Source: Cymodocea nodosa (lineage: Eukaryota > Streptophyta > Magnoliopsida > Alismatales > Cymodoceaceae). Taken from it: DNA of 64,000 nucleotides. The DNA is taken from assembly GCA_036874045.1 (NCBI GenBank), contig CM072336.1, positions 25,805,501 to 25,869,500 of the forward strand. The letters are read 5' to 3'. Each line of letters begins with the position of its first letter. Position 1 is the stretch's first letter. The notes beneath the pieces were generated by a model. That model was not told where the DNA came from, made no database searches, and saw only the letters and a program-made list of their open reading frames with translations. The position numbers were made by a program, and so were the translations under genes. Of this stretch, positions 13,640 through 34,451 are shown piece by piece.

Positions 13640-16121
13640 TTGAGTGCTGCTGCAACAAGACAACGGAAGAGAAGACTCAGGAAGGATGAGAGTGAGTGAG
13701 TAAGTGTGTCCTTGAACGCCTTATGGCTACTAATTTTGCCCTGTAAATTCTTTCACTGGCCGGTTTGAGTAGTTTTTATATGATGAAACAGCTATGCTTG
13801 ACAGTATCAGAATGCTCACATTACACATATTCATTTCCAAGAAATTAAACACACATTGATGGGTCATTACCCCCCTATCAACCATGCTAATAAGGTGGTA
13901 TCAACCGTGGTTTTTATTTTTCATTTAAAAGAAACCTTGGTATTAGGTTTTTCAATGGAAAACTTACAGATATTCTGGATTACGATATCATTCTTAAAAT
14001 TATGTGTAATATGCTTTTTAGCTTTTACACTCAGTGACTTCTCAATCACCCACAACAACAACCATACGACAATCATTTTTTTGGGTAATGAAGTAATTAA
14101 TATTAAGAAAAAGGATCTTAAAACATACCACAACTGTTGTACAAAAGTATCAAAAGATAACAATGTCTGCTCACAATAACAAAACTAATAAAAAAACAAA
14201 GAAAAATGCTAAATGAAGAAAGATCAGTTGCTATCTTCGTCTTTGTAGCTTCTCTTAGTAGTTTAACGTTGACTTATTAGGGGGTGAGGAATTATCTCAG
14301 TATTGTTAGCATTTGAGTTAGTGTCAAAGATTAATTTGTCTCAGTTAGTTTTAATATCCTTGACTTGATCAATACCCGCCGCATCAGTAACTAAGTTATC
14401 TAATTAAAAAGAAATAAAAGATATCACATAATCGAATATTGAGAGGACTGACTCCTACTTTTAGAAGGACCGATCAATTACTTACCAAATAGTTCAAATG
14501 AAACACAAAAAACCATGGAAAACAAAAGATATTTAAGAACAAATGAGACTTTTTTTTTTTTTTTTTTGTAACTTTCATGTATGATTCATATACAAACAAA
14601 AATCTCCTTTTTTTTACAAGGGATGGATAGAATTAAAATCTCAATTGTGAACACAAGCAAAGGGTTACGGCATGAAATGTCAAGTTTTGAAAATCAACGT
14701 CGGTTGAATAGTTAAAATCTCGAGTTTCAAATGGGATACGACAAAAGCAAACAACGGAAGAAAGGCAAAGTAACCAGATAAAAAGGAAGAAGATAAAGAA
14801 AAAAAATCATATGAATACGAAAATACTAGATAACAAATCAAAAATTGAATCAAGAAAAATAACGTTACTAGCACTTTCAACTAAAAATGACATATTAATT
14901 TAAAATTTATCAAATGTAAATATTATATTTGAAATAAATGTTGAGAGATAGCTATTTATTATATATACAATTTTTACTACCGACAGATTTTAAATTAATA
15001 TATTTAGATATGAATATTTGTAATATTTTTTAAATATCTAGAATTCAAATTAAATATACTAATAAGGTATAAAAATAAAGAAATTACGTTCAAAGGCGTT
15101 GAACGAAATAAAAATAGCGCAGTAGTGCATCCATTACCGCAACGCCACCTGCCCTCCTTTGACCATACCTGTCCAATTGACCACACATAATTACGAAAAT
15201 ACCACGATTGAACCATGCGCCACCACTGTGAGCTGTCCAGCGCCACTTTCGAAACAAGACAACGAACTAACGTCCACACGATCACCATCGGACGGCGGAT
15301 AGAAAGCATACAGGTGGAACTGGTCTCCGGGACGAGTGTGGAATGACCCTATTGCCCTCACTCGTACCCTGCTATTCTCGGATATGGCCCCCATCCAGGT
15401 TGTCTCTGGGGACCACCGCCACCGTCTTTCATTTGACCGAGGTTGCAACGTTGGAACGTGACATGCTCCGTAACGCCATGCCTTTCCATTTTATTTTATT
15501 AGATATCTTAAAAAAAAAAAAAACATAAGCTTGTATATTCAAGTGTTAAGTAATTTTTTACTCACTTACAATATTACAGGCTCGAATCTATTTGGACGCA
15601 TATTCGAATCAACGGATTATATCCGAAAAATAATATCTTTTAAAAAAATGTAAATTTCCTTTTTGGATAACTTGTGACATGGAAGTCGTATACATCAATG
15701 CAGCGTATGATTAAAGTAATGTAGAATAGAAATATAAGATGTGACATTTATGTATTTTAAATTTCAACATACCAAAATGATAATTAAGTAAAAAAAGAAA
15801 TGTCACGATGCAAATAACTCTGATTAGAAATTTGATTTGTTTGACCAGAACTTGTCTTCAACTTGTGATTGGGGTATGATTCAACTCATCCCGGAATAGA
15901 AAATTGCTCTACACTAGGAAGAAACTTTGACCAGTGGGAGGACAGAAGAGTCATTTCACACATCGTATGTAATTCCATGGTAATACTAAGGCCCTTTTCC
16001 TTCCAGTCCACGGCTTGCTCTGCTATTTTATGAGCGGTGAACCGGAACTTCCATTTTTTTAGTGCCCTTTTTTTTCTGGCGGCGAAGGTTGTGTAAGGGA
16101 AGAGGGGTGGAGCTCATCCAC
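13640..16121. other. NAT 3' region and GSK3 upstream region
   Basis: No further gene recognised. The part after 13640 is the transporter 3' UTR. A 19-20 base T run lies near 14551-14570. The stretch 15090-15490 is less AT-rich but has no family-like reading frame. The last few hundred bases should hold the kinase promoter and 5' UTR. Confidence 0.5.
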
Positions 16122-20941
<4,820 letters not shown>

Positions 20942-22806
20942 GAAGATCTGTGATTTTACTACCATGTACACACCAATCTCTAAATGGTGAAGGCTCCCTT
21001 ACGGCCTTTGCCCCCCAAAAGTGGGGGATTGGGAGGGAAGTGAAGAACGATTTGAAGCAATGTTGTAGTGGACCTGGAAGGTTCTTGTTGGGGTGGTGCT
21101 CATTTGGTCCTGCTGGTGTTGCAGGCTTGTATATTATCCTACTTCTAGGGTCAACTCGAAGACAGCTTTGTGTATCTGCTGTGAGATAGAGATGGCTGGA
21201 AAAAGGGGGATGGCCATGTTTTAGTCTTGTATTTTATTGGAGTCTTACCCAAGGAAAAGGTATTTTGCTTCAGCTCCCCTCTATTTCCAATTTCGATTTA
21301 GTTAGCCTAGGCATCTCTTTGTAGTTTTAGGGTGTACATGTATTGTAGCTTGAACTGTATCATGCCTTGCTTTCTGATCCTTCAGCGACAATCTCAGTTA
21401 AATGTGACTTGTCAAGTAAGAGAGTCGTGTCAAGCAAGTTAAATTGTTCTCCCTATGCCTGCTGACTGGTATGCCATGGAACTTTTTGTAGTATCACCAC
21501 TCTGGACTTGCACGGTTTGATTTAGTTCGATTTTTGTATCAACTATTAATCGAACCATGTCTATTAGTTTTCAAAATTTTAAAACCAAATCAAACTATGT
21601 ATAGCACAAACTGAAATGAATTAAATTTTGAAAAAATGATCGATTTCATATAAGAATAGGGTATGAATTAACATGTAATTTTAGCAAGTAAAAGTAATAC
21701 AAATGCCTATTTTCATTAAAAACTTGTTACTCAGTAACTTTTCTAGCTTTCCATTATTTTTCATTGCCGTATATCTTTTACCTAAATTAATAAATATCTG
21801 CCCTTGATTCAAAGGTAAAATTCACAAGTTTTTTGTTTAATTTAATCATTTTTAAAAACGAAAATATAAGAATATAAGTCAAATGCAGAAGCATGGTAGA
21901 TTATACTATGATTAACTAATGATATAAATAGATTTTAATTCAAAAAATTAAAAAGTTCAATGTTATGCCAAAATTTTTTTAGTGATGTCGCTAGGAACAT
22001 TATTCTCTAAAAGAATAATCTTTACAAGCATAAATGTTACATAAACGCCATATTAAAAAAAATCATGGAAAGTAGTATTTAATGAGTCTAATTAGCATTA
22101 TTGTGTCGCACTAGCACTTGTTAAGGTAAGAATAAAATGTGAAGATTAAAACAGTATATGAAATCATTTCCAATGGCCTTAGAAGTGAAAAATCAAATCA
22201 AAGCAGTCATTTTTTTGTTAAATGATTAATATCATAGACAATGGTTTGGTGCAATCAACCTCCGGTTTTAACCCAACTATTGAAATCCCAAACCACCTCT
22301 ACGTTTTCCCCCCATTATTTTACCGGTTTGGATTTGTCGAAGAATAAAGAACCGCGGGTAATTATCATTGTATTCAACTTAATTTTCTCCATTGGTTGGG
22401 TTGAGGTGATACCTCAAAATGTAAATTAACAAAAGCTAGAAAGTTAAACGTTGATGTTTGCATTGGTCACGTCATGTTCGGCCAGTGCTATTATATATAA
22501 TTTTGCATCACCTAAGATCTATCGGTGTTCTAACGTAATCTCTCTTGTCGGAGGCAAAATCAAATTTTGTTCATCTCATTTTTAGGTTTAATGTAATTTT
22601 TTCAATTCCAAAACGAACAAATGTGCACTTTTAGATATATTAATTTAAAATTTAAGAGTTACATTAAAAGAGAAATATTTACTTTTTTAGATATAATTTC
22701 TATCATTAATAAATAACTTTAAATTGATATTAGAATACCTAGTATTTTTTATTGTATTGACGGCCATTCAAATATTAGAAAGACTATGATAATTTTTATT
22801 TTTCTT
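20942..22806. other. Convergent 3' spacer between GSK3-like and coiled-coil genes
   Basis: The GSK3-like 3' UTR probably runs several hundred bases past 20941. The rest is AT-rich with no recognisable gene. The two flanking genes are transcribed toward each other. Confidence 0.5.
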
Positions 22807-23661
22807 CTAAATTAATAAGACTACACTTCCACTACTTGCGGCGTACCTGTTGATGAATGATCTGCCCAGTTGTTTGTGAAGCTGCTTCTGCAGCAGCGAC
22901 CTCAACCGACGATTGGAGGCCAAGGTCTCGTCCAGCCTGGTCTTCGCCGCCAGGAGCTCCGTCTTCCTTCTCTCCGCCTCGACGATCTCCGAGCTGCTCT
23001 CATACCCATCGCTACCTTGAAGCTCTTTCACCGTCGCTTGGAGCTGCGGGGGCAATCCACCGCAACTCAGAACAACCCCACCAACACCAACACACACTCC
23101 AATTCAAACAAGCTAGGGGGGAATTAGAATCAAAAGCTGCGTATGCACCTCCGCGACGCAATCCCGCAGCCGCCCCACCTCCGACCGGCTATCCTCCACC
23201 TGTTTGCCCACCTCCTCCTTGAACGACTCCATCTCCCTACTCCTCGCCTCGTAGAACGCGTCGTCCTTCGCCTTCCTCTCCTCCATCTCCCCGGTCTCGC
23301 TCCTCATCGCCCTAAATAAACAATGGGAGAACTGGAGAAGAGCTTTGATTAATTTAAATAAATCAATGCATACGTAAATAAAATAATCTACGAACCTGTG
23401 TTTCTCGGCGAGTTCGTCGAATCTTGCGTCTAGGGATTCGATCTGGGACTTTCTGGCGAGGATGAGGGTGGAGACAATGGCGTAGCGATGGCGGAGGAGG
23501 TGGCACCTCTGCTGGGCACGGCGGAGGGAGGATCGGCGGGCAGAAAGGAGGAGGGACTTGCGGCGTTGGAGGTCGGTCTCGGCGTGGAGGAGGGAGAGGC
23601 GTTGGTCGGTGGTGCGCTCCATGTCGTGGAGCCTCTCCTGGAAGGTCGACGGCAGCGCCAT
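22807..23661 (-). CDS. Small plant coiled-coil protein of unknown function, 3 exons
   Basis: Exons on the minus strand: 23661-23396, 23311-23149, 23043-22807, with GT-AG introns of 84 and 105 bp. They total 666 bp, 221 aa. The protein is almost all charged heptad-like helix rich in E, K, R, L and A. Landmarks are MALPSTFQERLHDMERT at the start, then KSQIESLDARFDELAEKH and ERRKTELLAAKTRLDETL. No catalytic motif or membrane segment is seen. I recall similar uncharacterised plant proteins beginning MALPSTFQERL, annotated only as coiled-coil or tropomyosin-like. The frame is open further upstream, but the ATG at 23661 is preferred because that N-terminus is the conserved one. The first exon is GC-rich. 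Confidence 0.8.
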
Positions 23662-25877
23662 CGGCGTGCTTCCCGCGGCACCGCAACCGATCTCGTGAAC
23701 TTTACAGGTGTCCCCTTCGTGATTTAGAACGGTTATGATTCTGCGATGTTCGCGAAAGGTCACGTGACAGCGCGAGTGGAGAAGGAGGGGGTGGGTGACG
23801 AGAGCAGGCTGTGCGTGACCGAGAGTCACGTGACTCACGATAATTACGTTAATAGAACTGAGTTACGACTTACGTTGACGAAAGTTTGCGTGATTTATGT
23901 TATTTAATATATGTTTAAATCAATATAAGTTAATAATTAATTTTAAATTAGAATTGTACGAGGTATCTAATCTTAGAATTCAAATGATCCTGAACTAAGT
24001 AGATTAAAGACTGAAAACAGAATGTAAGTTTAGGAATATTGATGAACGCAAAAAATTGGACGGTTAAAAAATTACTAGAATTTTAGATATTTAAGATTTA
24101 TAATAAGTAATAATGAAGCAATTATAGAAGTTGTTCATTACAAAATTGAAGTTGGATGAAGTGAGAAAATTATATATCTAAAGTGTTATGTAATTAAAAA
24201 TATGTATAAATTTTTTAAAAAAAAATTACGCAAAACATCTTTTTGCTTGGTTATAATTTATGGAATAGAATTAGTATTCAGAAGGTTAGTGTAATAGAGA
24301 TGTAAATGTTAATATTAATTAATGGTAGTGCAATAGGCGATGAGTTTAAAAACTTATTTCATCCAAAATCAAATAAGAAAATATATTCTAGATGATTTAA
24401 TTAAATTCATAAAAGGCCTATCGATACATGTGTCTGTAAAAGAGAATTAATTGATACAAGTTAATTTAAAAGAGAAGATAGAGGAACATCGAAAATCCAT
24501 TGTTTAAAAAAAATTGAAAAAGTTTTAAATTATATAATTTAACGACAGATTTAGCTATGAACAGAAATAAATGAAAAAAAATCATATATTTAACCCAATA
24601 TCGTGGAATGAAGGCATTGATTATTGTTGTGGTAGTTTGAACAAGAAATGAGCTTCAGGACACATCAGACCCGAGATAAAAGACGAAGAAGACTTTAACC
24701 TTGCCAAGAATGGAATTCCTCCCCCATTTTTTCTTCTTTCGAGTGTTGTTCTCTTACGGATTTTAAGATTAATTAGGAAAACTAAAAAACGATAGGAAAA
24801 TTTACAAAAAGGAATATTCTAACAAATTTTAGCATTTCTTTTATTCGTGTAATGGTGCAGATTCCAATGCTGACCACCGAGAAAAAGTAAATTATCATGG
24901 GTGATACAAGTACAGTAATCTTTATCGGTACCTTTCATGATAAGATACAAAAAATGGCTATGTAAAACTGATCTTTCCTTATTTTAAAGGAATCAGATTC
25001 GTCCCTACACAACATCTAAGCATCTACGTATTTTATGCACGACGCTGTCAACGGATGTGATTGGGTGGACGATGGGAAAAACCTCGATGAATGTAAATAT
25101 GTAAAGTTAGTTAAAGGCTTGCTAACGTGTGAAGCTTTTTCGTCATTTGAGTTATGTAATTAAAATTGGACGATTTTAAAACCACACTCAATCCAACTTT
25201 ACTCTAAATCAAACCCACAACACAACCTTCTCACTAGAACAGAACAATTCTCGTGGTTTGTGTGGACCGTCTAAAACTAATTAAACATACAAAGGGTCCT
25301 TTGTTAGTGGCAATGAAGAATAGGAACGATGAGGTGTATAGTGGGTGGCAAATGTAGGTCGAAAAGGCATACGTACGATTTGGTAATGTTTACTGAGATT
25401 CAAAAACTAGAGAATTTTAGGTTGATGGAGAATCTTTTACTTAAACATGCAAAACGCACATTTCATAAAAAACTCAAACTAAAAGATTTACCAACAATTC
25501 TCATAAATCTCAAACTTTTCGTTCTCAATAATCTAGAATAACTATAATCTTGAGCATCATAAATATCAGCAAAACAAAACTTAAAACCTCTCAACTAAGG
25601 AAATTTCATCAGCTCCCTCCCCTTAATTTAAGTCTTGCAAGTAAGATAAGCCTAGAAACAATATAAAAAATTCAAAGACATTCAAGCTTTTTATGAACGT
25701 CAAAACCAACCATTCAAAAAAAGACCACTTGAAACAGAACGAGACATGCAATCTAAATGTAGTATTAATTCCTTGCGATCGAAAACAGGAATGATGAAAA
25801 ATGAGAGGAAGACCTCTTCGACAAATAAACAGTACTAGAAAATGGGCTTACAAAAAGAAAAGACTTAAGTTGAAGGC
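23662..25877. other. Spacer upstream of the coiled-coil gene; contains one arm of an inverted repeat
   Basis: Promoter side of the coiled-coil gene and, at the right, the 3' region of the RPL11 gene. No additional gene recognised. It carries the first arm of the inverted pair at 24078-24525. Confidence 0.5.
24078..24525. repeat. Left arm of a ~450 bp inverted repeat flanking RPL11
   Basis: The reverse complement of this segment matches 28521-28971 over nearly its whole length. Shared blocks include GATGTTCCTCTATCT, TTAACTTGTAT, TGAATTTAATTAAATCATCTA, ATTACATAACACT, CACTTCATCCAACTT and AATATCTAAAATTC. Similarity stops abruptly after the last block, giving one sharp edge. No coding potential. 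It is probably a non-autonomous mobile repeat present in two opposite copies, but terminal repeats were not identified. Confidence 0.75.
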
Positions 25878-27822
<1,945 letters not shown>

Positions 27823-27875
27823 TGGAGCGACGGCAGTGTGCGAACCGTGGAATGTGGACGATGGACAGAGAGAAA

Positions 27876-27928
27876 AAACCCTAGCGGCGATGGATGGGGC
27901 ACTGGTTTGCGATGCTTTAATAGGGTTT
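27876..27928. promoter_or_regulatory. Two opposed telo-box motifs upstream of RPL11
   Basis: AAACCCTAG lies on the plus strand at 27876-27884 and AAACCCTA on the minus strand at 27928-27921, about 55-105 bp upstream of the RPL11 ATG. The telo-box AAACCCTA is well known in promoters and 5' leaders of plant ribosomal-protein genes. The exact transcription start is not visible. Confidence 0.65.
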
Positions 27929-28520
27929 TGTTCACGGTGGGAGGGTTCATGTGAATGGACGGTTTTGCCATTGTCTGACGCCTGCCCTCGGGGAGTGATG
28001 CCAGCGTAATTATTACACAAGAAATATTCCTAAAGGTAATTTTACTAATTTTTTTTAAAGAATTAAAAATTTATATCGTAACGAGCACAGAGGGAATTAT
28101 TTGTCACTTGTTCTTCTTCTTTTGCTTTGGATCGTTTTGTTTTGTCTAATAAGTAGTTAATGGTTACATAAGATGTCAGATTTTGATGCTAAAACAACAT
28201 GGAAGATGCTTCTTTTTGTTGGAACAGCGATTGTTAGATGAACATAAGTTAGAATTTTTTGATGTCACAGGAAATATATTTCACTGATATCTTAAACTGC
28301 GTTGTCAAGTCCGTACGTTGATTTAGGTTATTACACGCTTGTTTTCGTTTTAACCATGCCTTCTTATGAAAAGAATACTGAAATTTGGCAGAAAATTCAC
28401 TTTTTAATTTTTTTTTTATCGATATTCATCTTTTGCCTTGCTAATGTTATAATCCGTAAGAAAACCATTTTAATTGAAAGAAAAAAAAAAGGTGAAAGAA
28501 TTCTATTTATGGCAAGATTA

Positions 28521-28971
28521 AGATCAACTTTTTCACTATTCTTTAAATAAGTATTTTCAGATGTTCCTCTATCTCTTTTAATTTAACTTGTATTAATTAA
28601 TTCTCTTTTCAATACAGATGTATCTATCTATAGGCCTTCTATGAATTTAATTAAATCATCTAAGATAAATTTTCTCTTATATTGTGCAATTCTTATTTGA
28701 TTTTGAATGAAATGATTGTTTTTTAACTTATTTGTTATTGCATTATCATTAATTCATATTACACTAACAGAACATGCATGAATTCTATTCCATTAATTAT
28801 AGCAAAACAAAAGGATGTTTTGCATAAAATTTCTTTTAATTTTATAGATACTTTTTTATTACATAACACTCCATATATATCATTCTTTCACTTCATCCAA
28901 CTTATTTTAATTTTGTGATGAACAACAATTTCTTCGTTATTATTTATTATAAATCTTAATATCTAAAATTC
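28521..28971. repeat. Right arm of the inverted repeat flanking RPL11
   Basis: Reverse-complement partner of 24078-24525, with clear but diverged identity (many single-base differences and small indels). That suggests the two copies are not recent. No reading frame or structural RNA recognised. The rest of 27929-29836 is AT-rich spacer and RHON1-like 3' region with no other gene seen. Confidence 0.75.
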
Positions 28972-29836
28972 TTCGTTATTCTCATGTCATGACATTCACG
29001 GTTTAGGGAGGTAGTAATGTTCAAAGCAAATCATTGTCGTCTTAGCAATAGGTAGTCATTTTTCTTGAACCTTTTTAATCTATATATCATACTTCCTTCA
29101 GAAGAGATCTAGTTTGCTTTTGTACTGCGATAGACATGGTAAGGAAATTTTGTTTATGATTTTCTATTTTTATTATAATGAAAGAAGAAAGAAAAAATAG
29201 ATTATTCCATCTAGCATCCATTGGTCTCTTGTCCTAGTAAATAAAATAGTTGGCATGTTTACTTTTTTTATTACTATTTTATCAATATATTTGCATTTAC
29301 ATTTATATTTTTTTCGAAGTAAGATATCTCTTGAATTGGATATTTCTATAAAATAGACGTTGAGAAAAGAACCTTTGGGTGGAAAATAAAATCAGGTATG
29401 GTAATTTTGTTCAATGCATCACCAAATAAATCATCAAACCATTCTGTGGTGGAATTTATTGTAAATTTTAAGAATCTTAGCCACAGTTTCAGCATATACC
29501 ATATGACCCTAACTGCGAGAGAATTTCTCAACATAAAGGGATGACAGTGAATTCAACGTCAGTGAAAACTGAAGTCCGAAGAACATCAGGAAAAAGAGAG
29601 AGAAGTTATCTCAATCTGCATCTTATAGAAAAACTGCTGATGGTCCATTTAACAAAAGACCGTGAACAAAAGTTGCTTCTCGGTCTAACAAAATTGTGGT
29701 AGAAAAGCGAAAGAAGGATGCAAGGAACGCATGCCCAATGCACTGTTCAACAGCCTTTTTTCTACTACATTAATGGATTAATTCATGAATTCTACATTGA
29801 AATGAAGCTTCTTAGGTTCAACCTAACCCGCCCTCG

Positions 29837-32800
29837 TCATGAAGGTCGTGTCATACCTTTCAGCAGCTCCACTAGCTCTGCTTTCTTCAGCTTTGAGAAT
29901 CCTTTAACTCCTTGTGACTTTGCAAGTTCTTTCAATTCAGGGAGTTTTAATTTGTGAATTTCCTGCAATTCCAATGGCTCAGATTCTGTGGCAGGCACCG
30001 CACCTCTAACCACATCTCTGCTTTCTACCTCAGGCACGTTTTCTCCTTTTGTTGATGCCATTGAGCGTACTGGTGATCTTTTCACAAAATTTGATGCTGG
30101 TCTTGGTAATCTAGCTTGTGGGGAAGCATCGGAGTCTGTTTCTTTCTTATCTGGTTTGACCTTTTTAATAGGCACGTCATCTGGAGCAGCATCAGAGTTT
30201 CTTTCTCCCTTAGCTGGTTTGACCTTTTCAATAGGCAATACATTTTCTGGAAGTGAACTTTTATCTGAATGAGATGTAATCTGTTAGATATTTGGGGATC
30301 ATAAGCGTCTCCCACATTTTTCTCACTGTTGGGAAAGTGAACCATTTTTAAATCACCTGGCTAGAACTAATAACATATTCCGACCTTTGTTGGGACTTTG
30401 AGCCTTGGGGCAGTGAAATCATCATAAAACTCAAAGAATGATTAAATATAACTACAAGAATAACCCCAAAAATCCCAATGTCTAATAACAGGATCAAGAG
30501 AAATGCACAAGGAGACTAAATTAAGTACCTTGACACCCTTTTTCCCGACAAACTATATATTTACCTGTGACATGTTTTTGAGGTGGATGCCATCGTAGAT
30601 CTTCGAGAACTGATTCAGTTGGTTTCCTATCTTTTTTCCTTTTAGAGCTTCCCTTTTTGCTCACCGTAGATTCTTTTGAAATAGATGACTGTATCCTCTT
30701 GAACAATGCAATTATTTCCTCCTGACTGGAGGATTTGGATGCTTCACCGTCAGATTCCCTTGGATCCAATGTACTGCCCTCCTTGATTGGTCTGCTAGAA
30801 CTCCTGGACCTTCGAGGTCGTCCTCTCCTGGTCCCTTCCGATCTGATGCTTGAAACAGAAAACTGGAGCATGTCTCTTTTGGAGGAAAAGTAAAGAGATA
30901 CATCTGCAAACTCTGCCAAGTACAGTAAGCTGCATCAAAGAATGACCTCTTAGTTGCTAATATGTTGCCGCTAAGATGAACAATGAGACATCTTAAACAG
31001 CTTACAGTAGGAGAAACGAAATACCACAAATAAATTTATGCTTAAAATCTTTTCAGAATATTTAGTTAAGAAATATAAAAGGATATGGTGATACACTAAA
31101 CAGTCATCTTGAAGGAAAGAAATAAGGATTAGGTCAGAAAAAGTGCCAATACAAAAGGCTGATTATATGATAATATCTATTCCCCTGTAGGTAGGGTTTA
31201 TGAATCTAGGAACTGCATATACTCGAACACAGTCAATTTGTAACCAACACCAAAGTTCCAAACAAAAAATTTCCAACACTTTGTTTTTTATTGGTAATGA
31301 AAAAAAAACTCCAACACTTTATTCTAAAGCTGTTTTGAAATCAATAATGGGATAGTATAGCTGGTCTTCTACTTCGTTATAAGGGTTGATATCTTGAGTT
31401 CAAATTTAAGACAAAACACTACCATTACCAAAAAAACATTGTGCTTATTTCTGACCCTAGTTTATGATTCTTCCATAGAATATAATTTCGCTTTAATCAT
31501 AAGGCTAACAAATTTACAAAGAAGGTCAGAGATTCAACCACACTTTCTGTTTTCACATTTGGTTCAGGTATCAACTAGAAAATGATCTGCGTCAAAATCT
31601 GTCCCAAAAGCACAATGCGCATTTGGTTGGGCTAGAATGTATACATAAATCAAAACCAAAATACATGGAAAATGCCACATTTGGAAAAATTCCATGTTTA
31701 CTAGCCCATAAAAGAACTGAAAATGCACGAATAAAATTAAACATATAAAATATAACACGTAATTTATATCATTATATTTTAAAAAATATTAATATAAAAT
31801 ATATTATATATATTATGATATATTACATAAAAATATTATTCAAATAAAATTGAAGGAAATTGGGTGAAAGGTATTTCAGACAATGCCAACAATTTCTTCT
31901 AAAAAACATCAGGGATAAATAATCCAAACCAAACATGAAAAGTTGTGTATTAACGGCATGCAATTACATCGGCACAAATAAAACCTAGAAACGCACAGTT
32001 TTTGTTATGCTGTCAGGAAATAAACCCTACGAGATAGCTCATGTCTGATGAAACGTTCCTGTATTAGATTCTGATCTCATAGTGTCACCATCACAAAAAT
32101 TGTTGAACACATCATATTGATGTCTATTTTGTCCAATTTGCTGATTGGAAACAAGTATTCTCTCCAGTAAGTAGACTAAATAGCTGAAATGTAAATACAT
32201 ATGATTCCCAACTATCATAAGACATAAGGAAATGTAAATCCCTGTGAATTTCCTTTCATCATTGCCAATCCAAAAAAAGGAAAATAAACCTACTTCTATA
32301 GTATTTGACTGAACTACACTTTTCCATGTTTTGCAGTATGCGTGCATCTATTTACACTGTATACATATATATATCCAATCAAGTTTTACTACTTGCTACC
32401 AACATTTGGCAAAGAGAACAAAATAGTCTCGGTATTTAATAGCCTAATGGGTGACTTGTTTAAGATTCCTAAGTGTTTTTGAGGTTAAGCTTTTGGCAAG
32501 TTTTGAAAGTTTTAAAAACACCAAAAATGACTGTTGAGCTTTTCAACCCTTGGCTTATTAGATGAAAACTTACCTAAAAAGCTGAAACCTGAGACGCTCA
32601 ATATATGAGCTTTCCATTACTTATATATGTATATGCCACTACTCTATTTTTTCTTTCATGGTTCTCTTTTCCTCCTTCCAACCTTTTGGCATGGTTCTCT
32701 CCCTTCTAAAATAGGTTTTTGATGACGTTGTCATTGTTGAGAATCATGTTGTCTACATCAATGCGTCATACAATGAATACCGATTGGGGCAGGTGAGGAG

Positions 32801-33505
32801 GTGAAAATGAAAATAACCCAATCTGCCAACAGAGATAATTTGTCTTACAAAATGTTATTGTACTTAAAATCTCTACAAAAGATTTGTCTTGCAAAAACAA
32901 ATTGTATTTAGAGCTTTTGAACTTTCTATAAGATCTCCCTAATGGCTTATCAAGAAAATCTTAAACAAATTAGGCCTAAGTGTCTATATGGACGGAACAA
33001 ATTATTGAAATCATGCTTTTGAATCTCAAAACCATATTTTAAGCCTAAAATTGTAGCTTTATAACATGACTTTTGTGTATAGCCAAACATGTTGAATTGT
33101 TTTGACAAAATACATTATTTCTACCATTTGTTTAAATACATGAATGGTGAGATTTGCAATTGTAAATAAAACATTCGTTATTACCATCAGGTAATTATAC
33201 TTTGCAAAAAAACTCCCATAAAGTTTTCTAACAACAATATTTCACATCATAATCTCACAACGTGAGGTAGGTTAGATGAATCCCTTTCGGAACCATTGCC
33301 ATTTTTTTCAGAAAGAGGGTTGAAACGATTCCAAGGCATTGAGCCCTGACCAACGAACAAGAACTAATATGATTTCATCCGAGCTGCGACATTACGACCG
33401 CTCACACCAAAGCTCCAAAAATGGCAGTTATTTACCTTTTCTTGACCTCGGGGCGATGGGAAAACCGGCGGTGGGAAGGCGAAGGCCGGAGAGGAACGCG
33501 TGCAT
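29837..33505 (-). CDS. RHON1/BP-73-like Rho_N (SAP-like) domain protein, probably plastid
   Basis: Exons on the minus strand: 33505-33436 (23 codons plus one base), 30903-30565, 30264-29837. They total 837 bp, 278 aa, with consistent phases. The last 45 or so residues form a Rho_N/SAP-like domain (LPELKELAKSQGVKGFSKLK). Upstream are basic RGRPRRSRSSSRP and SSSQEEIIALFKRIQSSIS, both typical of RHON1/BP-73. RHON1 binds chloroplast RNA and takes part in plastid transcript processing and termination. The short GC-rich first exon MHAFLSGLRLPTAGFPIAP looks like a transit-peptide start, and a 2.5 kb intron follows it. The link of exon 1 is my inference from position, frame and splice sites. A second acceptor 9 bp upstream of exon 2 (after TTGGCAG) is also usable. 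Confidence 0.8.
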
Positions 33506-34451
33506 CGTCGCCCGGAGCGATCCGGAAGAAGGCGGCCGGGCGTGGAGGAGTGGCACTTGCGCGAAAGGGGTTCGGATAAGATTCGGCCAAATATCTTTGC
33601 CGGTTGGGTTATTACCATGTAGACACCCGGAGTATCTTTTTTTTGCATTGACTTGTACGAGCTTTTAATTGAAAAAAATAGAGATTTTTAATTTTTAATA
33701 AAATTTAAATTTTGCTAAATGTAATAATCAGAATCGATTGAAAAGTAATACATTTTCTATCAGATTTCAGTTAAGACTTGTTTTTACGGAAAATGAATTT
33801 CATCTCCGGTTGAACTTTAGGAAAAAAATTTCCCAAAGTCCTGAATTTGAAAATCTCTAGAATTCAAATATATAATAATGATTTTAACTAAGATCTTACT
33901 TTACTGTGATGACATGATAATTATATTTTACAATTTCAACTAATATCTTATATTTTTGATATTTTTTGATCTTAAAAAAAAATGATATACATGGATATAG
34001 ATATATACTTTATATTTTTACATTAAAATCAGATGAAAAGAACATTGATACAATTATTGTAGTTGAATTGTAATTCAGATGGACTGTATTTTAAAAGGAA
34101 CCTGTAAATAGCTAATCAGAGCATGAGAAAATTTCATAACAGCACTAAAAAAAAAGAAAAGAAATCATGAAAACATACAACTCCAAAAATTGCTGATTCG
34201 TACGGAGAAGCAGCATGATTAACCGCAATATTCAAATGAAAAGATAAATGACAAAAAAACCGTTAATAAAATCACGTGATCAAAAAAGTTACCTAGACCT
34301 TACATTATTGTAGTTGACTTGTAATTAAGAGAGAATGAATTTTAAAATGAATTCACAAATAACTCATCAACATAACTTTTCAAGTTAAAAGATAAAAACA
34401 TTGAAATGTTAAGTTAAAAGATAAAAACATTAAAAGATTTAGATATAGTAA
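33506..34451. other. Upstream region of the RHON1-like gene
   Basis: Promoter-side AT-rich sequence with no other gene. Two similar stretches (about 34055-34120 and 34310-34380, both starting TTATTGTAGTTGA) form a weak direct repeat. Confidence 0.45.

Noticed and set aside
30521-30919. RHON1-like exon 2 read as a stand-alone gene starting MAEFADV
   Set aside because: The 'start' codon is TTG, and the exon has a clear acceptor and donor; it belongs to the three-exon gene.
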